The translations under genes were made by a program, and so were the position numbers. Under the pieces are notes generated by a model. That model searched no databases, was not told where the DNA came from, and saw nothing but the letters and a program-made list of their open reading frames with translations. A stretch of 64,000 bases of DNA from Larus michahellis (Eukaryota > Chordata > Aves > Charadriiformes > Laridae). This document shows, in pieces, positions 13,769-26,400 of this stretch (the stretch's first letter is position 1; each line of letters starts with the position of its first letter). The DNA lies in the NCBI RefSeq assembly GCF_964199755.1, contig NC_133907.1:7507001-7571000 (forward strand), given 5' to 3'.

Positions 13769-16700
13769 ACAGACATCGGTTGAAATGTAGCTCTATCTGA
13801 GTTCCCTTGGGAGAACTACTACCTTCCAGATAGTTTTGCATTGTAATGAGTAATCATACTGCAGAGTCATTAAGCTTGGACAGGGCTTATGTTCTCAGAG
13901 AAAGAGGAAACATGTAATAAGCAAGAAGTTGTATGTGAGAGAACAACATCTACACACCTTCAGATTAAATCTGGTTAAAATAGAGACAAAAAGTTAAGTA
14001 TACATTAAAAGTCAGTAAGCATCCCAGCACTTAACACTCATGTCTTGGGCTAAGTCTCCTTTGCAATACTGGTATCTCCACTCACCCTTGCTCCAAAGCC
14101 TCCTACATTTGCTAGAGTAAGTGACTTCTCATCAGGGTAGGATATAAGTGAAGGGGTATTGGGCTGGTAAACTGGATTTTGAGTCTGAGGCAGACAAAAA
14201 TGGCTTTGAGTAAGGTATTCTGGTCAGAGTAAAGACAGCCTTGCTGCTGTGCTAAATTGCTTCAAAGATCTACCCCCTGGCTGTTTTCCAGGACTGGCAG
14301 AAGGTAAGATATAGAGCTTCTTCTCAGATTAGGTCTCTCTCACATATGAAGAATTAGCTTGGTATATTAACTTTTAATTAAGTTAAAAACCAAAAACTTA
14401 ATGAAATGACTACACAGTATCACTATCTTTATGGACTTCATTGAATCACAAAGTGAGTCATTTTCTCTTGGTTGCAGCAAGAAAATTTAATAAGAAAAAG
14501 CAAATATTTTCAACTTTATGGTAAAATATTGTAATCACCTGCCCTTTCTATACTGCCCATTCACATTTAGAAGAGAACAGAAGTTGGATTTAAGTGGTAG
14601 CAATGGCTTCACTGTGGAACTGGTTGAGAAGCACAAATTTACACCAGGTTTCACAACTCAGGTACACAGCTGTCCAAATTTCCTTTACCTGTGCCATTTC
14701 TGAAGTTATGGAACATTATTTACAATTGGCTGGTGCACACAACAATTAATCCAGGTGAGTAAAGGGATAGCAACGGAAATTACGGTAACTTGGGTGACTT
14801 CAAGTCTCTCTTGCTGTATCAAACAGCTTCTAACTCTGATGCCTCCAAGACCAGATTAAGTCTATGAGAATTTCACCAGCACTTTGTCTTAATAATGTCC
14901 CAATAAACATCTGGGAAGTCCCCCTCAGCCGGCACCCTTCACTTGCTCCGTGGCGCCTTGGATCAATACCTGTCAGAGGTACCTTAACTGATGTTAATTC
15001 CTGCACCTCGTGTAGCAGTTACAGAGAGCAGATGTGTTCAAACTAATAGCAGCCATTGCTATTAAGTGGTGAGAGGCCTCAAGTATTACAGCTCCCAGAT
15101 TGTTTCAGCTTTTAACATTTCTGGGGCAACACCAATAAATGAAACTAAATCCTTTAGTTTCCTATCACTTTCACGCCTGTTCTGATCACGTTTTCTTAGT
15201 GTCACACTCTGCCATCTTTAACAGCTCTGGCTACCTCTCTGTTAATAATTTCCACAGCTTTATCCTAAAATCACATTTATTTTATTAATTTATCCAAACT
15301 AAAATCCAACATTACTGTGACACCTCCTTCCAGCTGTGTTGAACGTGACCAGACATCAAGTTTGGCACTATCCTATTTAATAATGGGTTCTTTAAGAGAC
15401 ATGAAATAAAATGGAATACCCCAAGGAGCATTTAAGAAATCCTGGTAAACAGCCTGGAGATCACATATAAGTGCTTTCTCCTTCCCTTTCAAATTTCTGG
15501 GGAGGATCAGACAAATCAGCCAGCAACACTTCACACAGGTACCGCTTGCGAGAATTTTGCTTGTGTACCCTAACAGTTCTGTCAAATACAAGCACACAAG
15601 ATTTTGAAAAGGCCATCTTTACACATTTATTCCAATAAAACTCAATTGTAGAAAAACTAACTCAAAGATTCGTATGTAACAACCGTCTGTTATCCAGACA
15701 ATAACCAAACTGGATTGCACTCTCACTTATGCGTGGTCAGGTCAAGCTGCTGCTACCCTGCTGAGGGTGAGAACACAGCTTGGTCTGTGCTCATTAGTCT
15801 CACTTTCATAAATGTCAGAGTCAAATTGGCTTTGTTTAAATGAGAAACATATGTCCACTCCACAGGCTCCATTCCTACTTAAAAGAACTCTTCATGAATG
15901 AGGCGGCTCCTCTGTTTTTACCCACCTATGCTCTTTTTCCTCTTAACTGCTGTGATTATCAAACTTGCCAGCCAGATTGCATAATGGAATTGCCGTGGTG
16001 AATATTTTTTACTTTTAATAAACACTCAGCTATATTCTTTCTAATGCCTCACAGCACACAGGGAATGTAAAGGTATGATTTTTTTTCAAGTCTCTTGCCA
16101 AATTTCATGCTAAGATTCCCAAGAACTATTTTTTTAAGCAGGTCCAAGCTGATATACCTCCCATAACGAACTGTCTACACTAACAAATAACATGCAGGCT
16201 TAATAAGACATATTTTGTTTTCCCTATACAAACATTTTCATAAACTTGATGACAGCTTTGCCACAGCAATGTCCTTATGCAAAGACACTTTTGCCCATGT
16301 AATGTCATTTACCATCAAAATCTAAATGCATATATGACAAACGGAGTGTTTATTTGTCCCCTCAGTTGATGGGGACCCAATAAATCACTCTTGTTTCACT
16401 GGAGTTGGATTTTTCCCTCCTATGACACCAGTTCTTTCAAACTGTGGGGGGTTTTATTATTTCCCATACAACCTCCACATACATAATCTAAAATTCATAG
16501 CTTCTTTTTTTCCGGATTCTGACAGTGATTTTCTTTAGTACTACCCAACTAGTCTAAACAATAAGAATTTAGAAGGGTTCTAAACATCTGGGTGTGTTCG
16601 TGTTGCTGCTATTCCTGTATTTGCTGTGCCTGAAAAAAATTCATCATCAAGATGCTTGGCGATGCTGTATTCTTTCCTGATATTAATAACAACACTAAGT

Positions 16701-19700
16701 AATACTTATGAAAATCTATTGTTCTTCCTCTTTTGGGCATTTTTTTTTTTTTTACTATTTCTAATGTGTCTTTGGTGTTATATGGCCACTAAGCACTTAT
16801 GAAATAGAGCAGTAAATTTTTTTTATTTTTTTTTTTAATTGAAGACCTAAACTCCTGACCACCATTTGGTTCAGTACCTCTAATCACAACGAGTCAAGCC
16901 ATTGTGCTTTCTTTTCCTCCTAGAGAATTAGCAAAACACGAAAGCATATGTGAAGTCTAAGCTGTAGGTCTGAGTGGGAAGACAGTTCTGGGAGAATATC
17001 TTACATGAAGTATAAAAACCCTACGTGTTTGGGGATAATGACTTTGTAATGAGTGAGTTACAAATTAAGAAAACATGTTTTCTCGCTTCTCTGATAGAAG
17101 TCTGTTACAGGCAGGTTTCATAAGGTTTCTTTTGCTGTCTTTACAGTAGGAATCTGTGAGCCTGGTGCTTAGCCATCCCTGTGGCGAAACTGGCTGTATC
17201 ATCCTGTAGGTTGCACTTCCACAGCTGTAAAAGTCTGTCCACAGCTACAGGTTTATAAACATACACATGTGCAGTGTGATTTAACTCTAGTCCTGGTACT
17301 CAATTATACCATACCCTTCCCATTCCACCTTATACTGTCCTTTTCCATAACCACTTCTTAGAGGCATTTAGAATTAATCACAACACGTAGTACTGCTATC
17401 AATGCTGCCTACCTCAAAGAATCCTAAAAAGAAAAACATCTTATAATTGCGCATTACTCAGACGGCTGTCAACACTTGTTACTTTACACTTTCCCGGTTT
17501 TCATATTAGAAAGAATTATTTTGCTGCTCCAGTTTGGCCATGTGGATGCCTTACACTGTGCAAAGAGCAGTTGTGGGTTCTCCAAGTACAGTATGAAGAG
17601 ACAAAACTCCTTATGGTGTGTAAAAACGCTGCAATAGTCTCAACTATTCTGATGTGTGAAGAGAATTTAAAGCAAGTGGGATGTTGCAGTACTCTGCAGT
17701 CTGATGCATCTTGCAGCTCAAACTCTCATTCATGGAGCGGGGGACAAGCAGCATCAAGATACCTACAGTTTGAGCCAGTAAATGCAATCCAGCTGGCTCC
17801 TAGGCTTTGTGAAAACAGGTAGGATGTCAGTTTTAATGCTACAAGACCCCTTATCAAAGCCCTTAGCCACAGTAAGCATGAACTCCAAGGCATCACAGAT
17901 TCTGACCCAGGGTTTACACCTGATGCGTGCTTCTGACCTCAGATACAAGTTATAGTCAATCCAGTTTTATTGAGAAGGGCTGATCAAAATAGAGGGGAAA
18001 ACCAAGCAGAACTCAGGAGAAAGCACCTGGACAACCCCTTACACTGGTGCCAGTTACTCAGCTGCCGAGCCACAGGACCTTGGGGTTCATCAGCTCCCCA
18101 TCTCAGCTCAGCCTGGGCAGCAGGACACATCCATCTCCCAGCCTCTGCCTCCAGAGTGTCAGGGTTGCCCAGCAAAAACCCTTTCTGAAAGCTTCAGGGC
18201 ATAGCAAGCCAGGTCTCCTCAGGGCAGACCACACTTGCATATCTCCAACAGGCCTGGGGGGCTGCACGTCCCCAGCCACTGCATTCAACATCCCCATCCA
18301 CCCTTTGCAAGCTCTCGCCCACCTTGGCCAGGTCTCACCCATTCCTCCAGAGCTGCACTGGGGAGCTGCAGGGTTTACCTCACCCTATATAACACCAGCT
18401 GGGTCCCTAAAATTTGCCTGAAAACTCTTACAGTGTGATTTTTCTCATGCTATTGTCACACTCCCAAACCTGATTGGAACCTTGAAGCACAGAAAGAGCT
18501 GAAAACTAAAGAGAATCTTCACTCTTAAGAAATAAAGAAATACAGAAAAACGTTTCAGGTTTACTTCAATTCAAGGTTGCAGGTTGGTTTTTTTTGTAAT
18601 TAAATTGGGACACATTATGTGTCTTCCACCTGATCACTTTAGGACCATTGATCCAGGCATCTATGCCTGGAAAATTGCGTTATTGTATTACTTCCATATT
18701 TTTAACTGTAGTTTGAAAGATATCGTAATAGTTATGAATTCCCATTGAGACCCATTATGTTGGCAATCAGGTGCCTCAAAAGGGCAAAAGTATTCCAGGC
18801 AACATTTGCTATTCAGCTTTGAAAGACTCTACGTTGTTATGCTGTTCTGTATTATTCAATGTATAACAATGAAGCATTTCAAGTACTTTAAAATTATTCT
18901 GTTACTGTGTGTACTTAAACAGTCAGAAGTAACAGAAAATATTTCTGGGAGATGGTTAGAACTTGGTGGAGAGACTTAAATTTTTTTTTTTTACATTCCC
19001 TTCTAATGAAAAGAAAGAAGCAGCAAGGTTTACCAAAAGCCTTCCTGAAATCCCAACAAAGAAAGTATATAGCACATATACTCTTTTTAAACCAAAATGC
19101 ACATATCTGAAGTTGGTAACATCTTTGTGTGGTCGTTACCTGTAATGATCACTGGGAATCCAGCACTGGGAAGACACTTATTTCTGAGTAACAGTTCAAG
19201 CGCTAAAGTAGATCTCCACAGCCCCTCTTTTGAAGGTACTTTCACATCGCTACTTAGTCATTACCAGAAAGCATTTCTATCAACAATATTCCTTGGAAGA
19301 GTAAAACATCAAGGACATTTCAGGGCTGTCAGCGCCCTTGATCTGGGGAAGCATTCCCCTTGCTGAGATTTTGGTCTCTGCATCAAGACATGGTCTCTTT
19401 TAACTCTCCTATAGCAGTTAAAAATGCACCCGAGTGATTTCCTGGGGAAAGGCACACATTTGGCAATTAGAAAACTTAAGTGCAGTGCATGTCACGGTAC
19501 GAACAGTCTGGGACCAAAAATTTGCTCTCCTCCACACAGTCGAGGGAAGTGCTACTTACTTGAAGTTGGTATTTCTCAGTTAAAAACCACCTCTCCTGCT
19601 CCCACACCCAAGCTCCCCTGGACATGACCAGCAGAGTCCTGAGGCACCCAGCCACGCAAGCTGCTCAAGATCTCTTCAAGCTCCCAAAACCCTTCCCATC

Positions 19701-19765
19701 CTGCTGTGCCTAGGCCATTCTGCACAGCGCAATATTTGGGGTAATGGCTTAACTCAGAGCTGGGT
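13769..19765. other. Intergenic sequence, no gene recognised
   Basis: Mostly A/T-rich, with poly(T) runs at 16741-16753 and 16819-16838. A GC-richer 18000-18400 stretch contains overlapping short frames without recognisable domains. A small hairpin lies at 18652-18671. Confidence 0.7.
18652..18671. repeat. Small hairpin, 9-bp perfect arms
   Basis: tccaggcat and atgcctgga flank a two-base loop (ct). It is isolated, with no surrounding element recognised. Confidence 0.8.
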
Positions 19766-20359
19766 ATGGTGGATTGACCTTGGCTGGACACCAGATTCCC
19801 AACAAGCCACTCTGTCACTCCCCTCCTTAGCAGGATGCAGGGGGAGGAAAATAAGGTGGAAAAACACACTTGTGGGTCAAGACAAAGGCAATTCAATAAA
19901 GCAAAAGCAAAGGCCATGTGCAGAAGCAAAGGAAAACAAAAGATGTATTCCCTCCTTCCCATCAGCAGGCAATGTCTAGCCACTTCCCAGGAAGCAGGGC
20001 TTCAGTGCACATAGCAGTTGCTCCGAGAGACAAGTGTCATAAATAATGAATGTCCCCCCGGCTTCCTCCTCCTTTATCCTAGCCTTTATTGCTGAGCTGA
20101 CATCATATGATATTGAATATCCCCTTGTTTGGTTTGGGTCAGCTGTCCTGGCTATGTCCCCTCCCCAGATCTTGCCCACTCCCAGCCTACTGGTGCAGGG
20201 GGAATGGTGGAGGGAGAGCCGGGGTGCTGTGCCAGCACTGCTCAGCAGTAGCCAAAACACCGGTGTGTTATCAACACCTTTCCAGCTACCAATACAAAGC
20301 ACAGCACTATGAGGGCTGCTCTGGGGAAAATTCATTCCACTTCAGACAGACCCGATACA
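19766..20359 (-). mobile_element. Endogenous retrovirus solo LTR, about 0.59 kb, minus orientation
   Basis: The plus strand shows the reverse complement of a known bird LTR type: ggattgaccttggctggaca and tgtcactcccctcc, then cttgtgggtcaagacaaagg and aataaagcaaaagc. These are followed by catcatatgatattgaatat, cagctgtcctggctatgtcc and ccggtgtgttatcaacacc, ending gacccgataca. On the minus strand the element therefore starts TGTATCGGG. No viral internal genes flank it, so it is a solo LTR. It is diverged from the remembered consensus, hence old, and no clear target duplication was seen. Confidence 0.85.
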
Positions 20360-23300
20360 CCAGGGCAGTAAACTGCCCAGATTTGCTGGTGACCGGATGA
20401 CTACGACAAATCTCTGCAAAGTAAGATTGATCTGCATCCACAGCGCAAAGGGGAAGGACTATAGTTTATACCTCCATAAAACAGCCCTGGGTTGCAGGTT
20501 TGCATAAACCTGGGTAGCGATGGTAGATGAATTTGGGTAAAATGCAGGGAAGAGTACTTTAAACCTACAGCAAAGATAAATCCTAAGGGCAAACCCAAAT
20601 AGCGAGGAGGACATTTGCCTCTCTACTATTTCTATCTGTCAGCTGCAAATAAGTCCTTCCATATTATTCAATATTCTTTTTAATGAGGTTAGAAATCAAG
20701 AGCAGACCAAGATGACTTTTGTAAAGCTGTAATAATTTATACCTATCAAGACATTTGTTTTTGCTTGGGGTTTGGTCAGTTTGTTGTTGGGTTATTTAGG
20801 GTTAGGGAAGAGCTGAAGAAAGGTGAATGACATGACAGGTGACCTGCATCCGGGAAAATAATACAATTTCAGCTTTTGGGGAAAACTATTGAAAACGAAA
20901 CACAGAAGACCCCTTTGCACCACAGCAGATAGCAATGAAAACAAGTAAATTAATAAATAAGTCAGATTGCAGATTGTTGCACAGCCACAACAAGCTGCAG
21001 AGTTTATTGTTTTGTTTCCAGACTGAGGTCTACAGAAAATAAATACATGGGGCTCGGGGCATTCGCAGATAATGAACATCCAGACTGAGGAATGCACCCC
21101 AAGGTATTTTGGGAATCATCTCACTGACAGAAGAGAAATCAGATAAAAAAAGCAAGAAAGAAATATGATCTGCAGAGACACAGAGAGACAGAGACTCGAA
21201 CTGACTGGTAAGTAATGGCATCTTTCCCCCCATAGTACAAATAACTCCGTTTGAAGTTTACCAAGGAACAGATTTAAGCTGATTTAGCCCTGACCTGTTT
21301 CTGAAGTGGTGTCTATAGAGTGTAACTGGTGAACTGACAAACTTGCAGGCCCGTTGCCTGCCTATGAGCATGGCCCGCTGCTGCCTTCCCTCCCATCGCC
21401 CTCCGCCTGGAGGCCGGGCAGCTGCTGGAGGCCTGCCCTGATATATGCATTAAACCACGCCGATCATTCGGCCACATATTTAATCTTCCCAAGCACATTT
21501 GTTATCAGGATAATAGGAGGGATTTTTTTTTTTTTAACTGTTCTGCAAACAGCATTTTCGTGACTCCAGAGGACCCGTCTCCGCTGCCTAGAGGCAGGTC
21601 TGTGGGTGCAGGGCTGGTCACCTGGAGCCACAGCAGCAGTGCCGCTGCCACACACACCCCCGCCTGCACCGAGGGCTCTGGCTCTCTGCTAAGTCAGCTC
21701 TGCGCCAAAACATCTTTCTGATGATGGTTTTTCCCCGCCGAGTGCAATTCATACTGATGAGTCTAGTACCCAGTTACAAAAGCAAAACCAAAAGAAAAAC
21801 GTTACCTGACCCCAAAACAATATCTTCCTATGATATATAATTATTCTGCCTCAGTTTTGGCACCAAGTAACCCATTAATTTTGAATTGAGTACGGCGAAA
21901 AAACATGTCCGTGCAATATGCCTCTTTCAAGAAATGGAAAACACACCATGACTCCCGCCACAAACCAACCTCTAAGAACAAATATGCTTGAACATCATCT
22001 GTAATAAATCCAAAAATTAAATGAAAAAAATCCTCACAAATTTCCTTCAAGTGCAATGAGCTGAAAGTCATTCTCCGAGAAGAAAAAAGGCTACACAAGT
22101 TCCTTTAAACAAATTAATTTTTTCATCCCCTTGTATAGCACCGCCAAGTTAACTGTAGTGCTGCATTGCTTCTAGTGGCCTTTGCATTGTACAGGCGTTC
22201 GGATCCTCAAGTACCGTCAACTGAGGTCTCTATTGACTCTAGCACACGGAATCTTTCTGCTGAATCTTTACACCACATCAATCTTGTGCATTTCAGTATT
22301 AACTTCAGTTTCTGTTTATCAACTTACAATTATTTAATCAAGAAAGGCTCTTGAAATGCATTATCACACTTTGAAAAATAATACCAAGGATGAAAGAGAG
22401 AGGAAAAGCAACAGATGGGTAACAGTTCCAGCAGGACAATTCAATTTCCAAACAACAAGCTATCACAAGCGCATCAGCCTCCCCACAGGTTTCTTTTTAA
22501 GTTTAGCAATAATGTGTTAAACATGCCTCCAATTTCTGGGGAATTTCACAGCGTAACCGTTTCAGTGAATCTTTGGTAATTGCAGCAAAGCTCACTAAGA
22601 CAAACAGCCCTGCTGGGACTCTACCAGAGATGCCCGAGGTTGCTCCAGGTGCTGCAGGGGCCTTCCCCGCCCCCCCCCACCCCCGGGACTTATTGGGTGA
22701 GGAGCACCCCAAGAGCAGGACTTGGCAATCAGGCATCCCATCTGAGGCTGAAGCCTGTATAAATTGAATGGGGGCGGAGGACAGTGGTCTCCTGTGCTGA
22801 ACTATGGCTGCCCATTGTACTTGTGCAAGGGATAACCTCTTCATTGCTTTGCAGTTTCTCCATCCATCTTTGGGCAGGAAGGTACTGCTCCCCTTCCCGC
22901 CATCCCCTTTTGATTGTTATCATCCATGTGTGTAGTTATCCAGCTGAAAAAAAGTTAGGAAAGAACTGAGGAACCAATATAATGCAGTAATTTATCTAAT
23001 TTCTCGCCCCTCTCAGGATATGTCTGTGTAACTCTTGAATTCCTTCTGTGCACGAAGCAGAGTATTCCCAGGATTTAATTTGCTTTCATGAAATAGAGAG
23101 AGAATATCTGTTGCTCTAGGTTTACTTTCCCTTGAAATACCTTACAGCCTCTTTAGCCTCCTTTTAAAAGCAGCCTGGTTGGGTCAGGCACCTGGAATCA
23201 CCAAGGGCTGCTGCTCCCGCTCTCCCTGTGCCTTTCAGGGTGCTCCAAAGCCACCCACAGCTGCAAGCCACAGCCCAGCACGGAACTGGGGACATGCTCT

Positions 23301-23392
23301 GAGGCTGGAAATAGAACTGCGTTTCCTTTCTCACTTGCCTCTGCAACTGCTTCTCTGGGGGTATGCGACTACACATGTGACTTGCCTACGCT
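20360..23392. other. Intergenic sequence, no gene recognised
   Basis: Mixed composition, with GC-richer patches at 21330-21700 and 22600-22740, the second including a C9 run near 22669. Short frames show no domains. Two telomere-like units at 20796-20807 look like coincidence. Confidence 0.65.
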
Positions 23393-23453
23393 TGTGACTC
23401 CTAGATGATCTCCAGACATCCCTTCCAACCGCTATCATTCTGTGACTCCTAGA
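23393..23453 (+). mobile_element. Very short CR1 3' tail flanked by 13-bp direct repeats
   Basis: gatgatctccagacatccct followed by tccaaccgctatcattctgt is the last 45 bp or so of a CR1 3' UTR. The sequence tgtgactcctaga occurs at 23393-23405 and again at 23441-23453, flanking and partly overlapping the tail. Confidence 0.75.
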
Positions 23454-26400
23454 AGGGAATCCTTACAAGGAAGCAAAACCAGCCAAATCTAACTTGAGTC
23501 TTACATTGTAGCCAATATTGTGGGAACTTGGATGCTTGCCTGTTTTAATAAATAGCAATATTGGAATGTTTTAGTCATTATTGTTTATATTAGCACATTA
23601 AATTCCTTGAACTAATGGGGTTCAATTCTCATTGTGTCCTACGAGTCTCCTTGGTCTCAAGCTCATGCAAATGACTGGCAAGCCCTTGGTTTGATGCAGA
23701 GAAAGGAGAAGCTTGTACTTGACTGTCACCTCCTTCAGGCAAGGCCAGCATGCAGCACTACTAATAGTTATTTAAGATTTTCTGTCCTGTTTCCCCACAA
23801 GACTTTCCATCTTGTCTCTGCTAAGTCTGTTTCTGGTGGCTCAGAGGATAAAGGAATTTAGCATGGTAGCACCTTCCTCTTCCTGGTGTACATGATAGTC
23901 TCCAGGATCTCTTACAGGGCAGAGCACAGCAATAAGCTCAGAATGAAAAGTCTTATATTCAAACATCTGCCTTCCTACAGACTTCTAGTGCACAGTTAGA
24001 CCATGTAGTTAAATTTAGATGACACTGAGGCATCCAGATCCTGCTGGATTTGAGAAGCAATATTTACATATCTGGGCTGAAGTTTAATTGATTGAACGCT
24101 ACATTCTCTAAAAACAGAGATTACAGCTTCCCCAAATCAAAAAGGGCTTTGCAGAGATTAAAGGAAAAACAAATCACAAGCTGCAAAGCAATCAGATGCA
24201 GTGAGCTCCATAAACAGCAAAAGCACTAATTACCTCTCACCTTGAGCACGCAGAGAGGGGGCTGCCCACCCAGGAGCAGCACGAGCAGAGCTGCTCCGCA
24301 GATGACAGCGCGGGAGCCAAAAGGGACAACGTGGCAACATCCTCGCCAGCAGCGACACACAAAGCAAGTGGCAGGTCCAAGGGCAACCTAGAAAGGCAGC
24401 AGCAAGCAGGATCCAGGGGCAGATGGTGCTGAGCAAAGAGCTGCCCACAACAAGCAAAAAACCACTGCAAGGCCCAGAGTCTGCCTTAAATATGGCTCTG
24501 GGGGCAGTGGGCGGGTGTGTAGGTGGGTGTCCCAAGTGATCCTGGTCAGGGCAATTAAGGCCTAAGCAGCAGAGGATAAGAGCATTGGTCTGTGTTGCTT
24601 TTATGGAAGTTTTGACCCTTAATTTGAGACATGCAAAAAATTAAAGAAAGCCTTTTTTTTTATGATGGAGTATTTCAATATCCTCAAATATTTACTCTCT
24701 TTATCATCTTTAATATAATTTCTTTTTTCTAAATGTTTTCGTACTTGATAGTTCTCTCAAAATAATAGCCATAGCTTCTACAAAATATCCTGCCAGCGCT
24801 GATTTTACAAAAGCAGCCAGAAAAAGAAAACAGCCGCTCTATTAATCCAAGCTAGCTTTCATTTCTTAGTCACATCTGTCTGCCGCTGCTAAGAGATGCC
24901 ATAAATATTGAGCACATTTCTTAGGACACCCAGGACAGTTTTGTTACTTGGCAAGTCTCCGTAACTCATCCTCTGCAACGCACCTCGTTAATGCCACCAT
25001 TTTTTTTTCATTAGGGTTGAACAGGAGCGGGAGGCACTTTCTGAGAGCAACTGAGGTGATCAGCAGTTTCAAAATGTCACAGGAAAAGTTAGGGAGGATT
25101 TGATAGAAATAAATCACAAGAACTCAAAACACTCCACCAAAAGCGGAGTGGGTATCAGGAGCACGAGTGACCGTCCTACCCAGACCATTCCCATACAGGA
25201 ACGGGTTACTATGACGCCGAAGTTTGCAAATTCAAAGGAAGAAACAGCAAAATCATACTTATGGGAATGACAAAGATCATGTTAATTAATGGGCCTCTTA
25301 TTTGGCTCCATTCTTGCTGCAGTCCTCTGGGTCACATGCAGTTCTCTGTGCATAATGGAAGAGTCAGCACCTTCTTTCTTGCTCCGAGACGATACAGTAA
25401 ATTTAACCATCTGCTACGTTTTGTTCGAGCTCAGAGGAAAGGGAACAGCAACAGGAAGAATAGCTGGGCAATCAATAGTGCATCTTATGTATGAGACAAA
25501 TAAATGTTTGCATGCGTTAGCAGAGCAGACTGATTTTTTTTCTTCTGATTAATGTTGGTGATATTGTTCTCCAAACTCTGGAAAACTTTCAGTAGTATCT
25601 GCACAGTGTCATAATGAACGTACTAAGGGAAAACAAGTGGAGAGTGGACGGTGAGAACTGTGCCAACATAATTACCACATAGACCAGCAAACGTAATCTT
25701 ACAGACCTTGAAGACAATGGCTCAGGAGAATCCCCCATGATTCTTGCTCAAAGTTTCTGAAAGTTTTCACTTTTTTTTAGCTGTGAGTTAGAATCGAAAC
25801 AACCCGAAAATGAGAAACCAAAATATTTGAAGGCACTGACCACCCCTTGCACTCACCCTGGAGAATATCCAAAATTATGTATGCGTATGAGGGGGCATAC
25901 GAGGCAAAATGAGAGGGGGAAATCCCAGAAAATCTTTCCTTAACAGAAAAGTAAAAAAATCTCTTTGTTTGAGCTTGCACCCCGCTGTGGAAGGCGTCAG
26001 GCAGGAGACCTGGTTCCTCCCCCAAGGTGAGGGACACCTCAGCGCTGATCTCAGTAAGACTGGCTTCTGCACGGTCAGTAAAACAACAGCTCCACACCGT
26101 ACATGAGCCACCGGTCACCCTGCGCAACCCACACCGGGCTCTCTCCCTACAAGATGGGTGTTCGTTACCCCAGTAGACGGGTCGTTAGCCCAAGCCCCAG
26201 GGGTTGCTGTGGCACTTGGGTTGGCAGAGGGTCCAGCGGGTAACCACAGACTGCAGAGGTCCCTGAAACGCGCTGGCATGCTCTGTATAAATGATGGGGA
26301 AAGCTCCAGAGCCGCGGCAGGGAGGGCCCAGCCTTCCCTGGGCAGGTTGCCTGATGGAGGGAAGCGACAGTGAGAGGGAAATTGTGTCTATTTTTGATAT

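Noticed and set aside
18047..18421. 125-codon frame in a GC-richer stretch
   Set aside because: It is matched by open frames on the other strand and other phases, as expected from low stop-codon density. No domain was recognised.
20796..20807. Interstitial telomere repeat (ttagggttaggg)
   Set aside because: Only two units in a T/G-rich stretch, so coincidence is likely.
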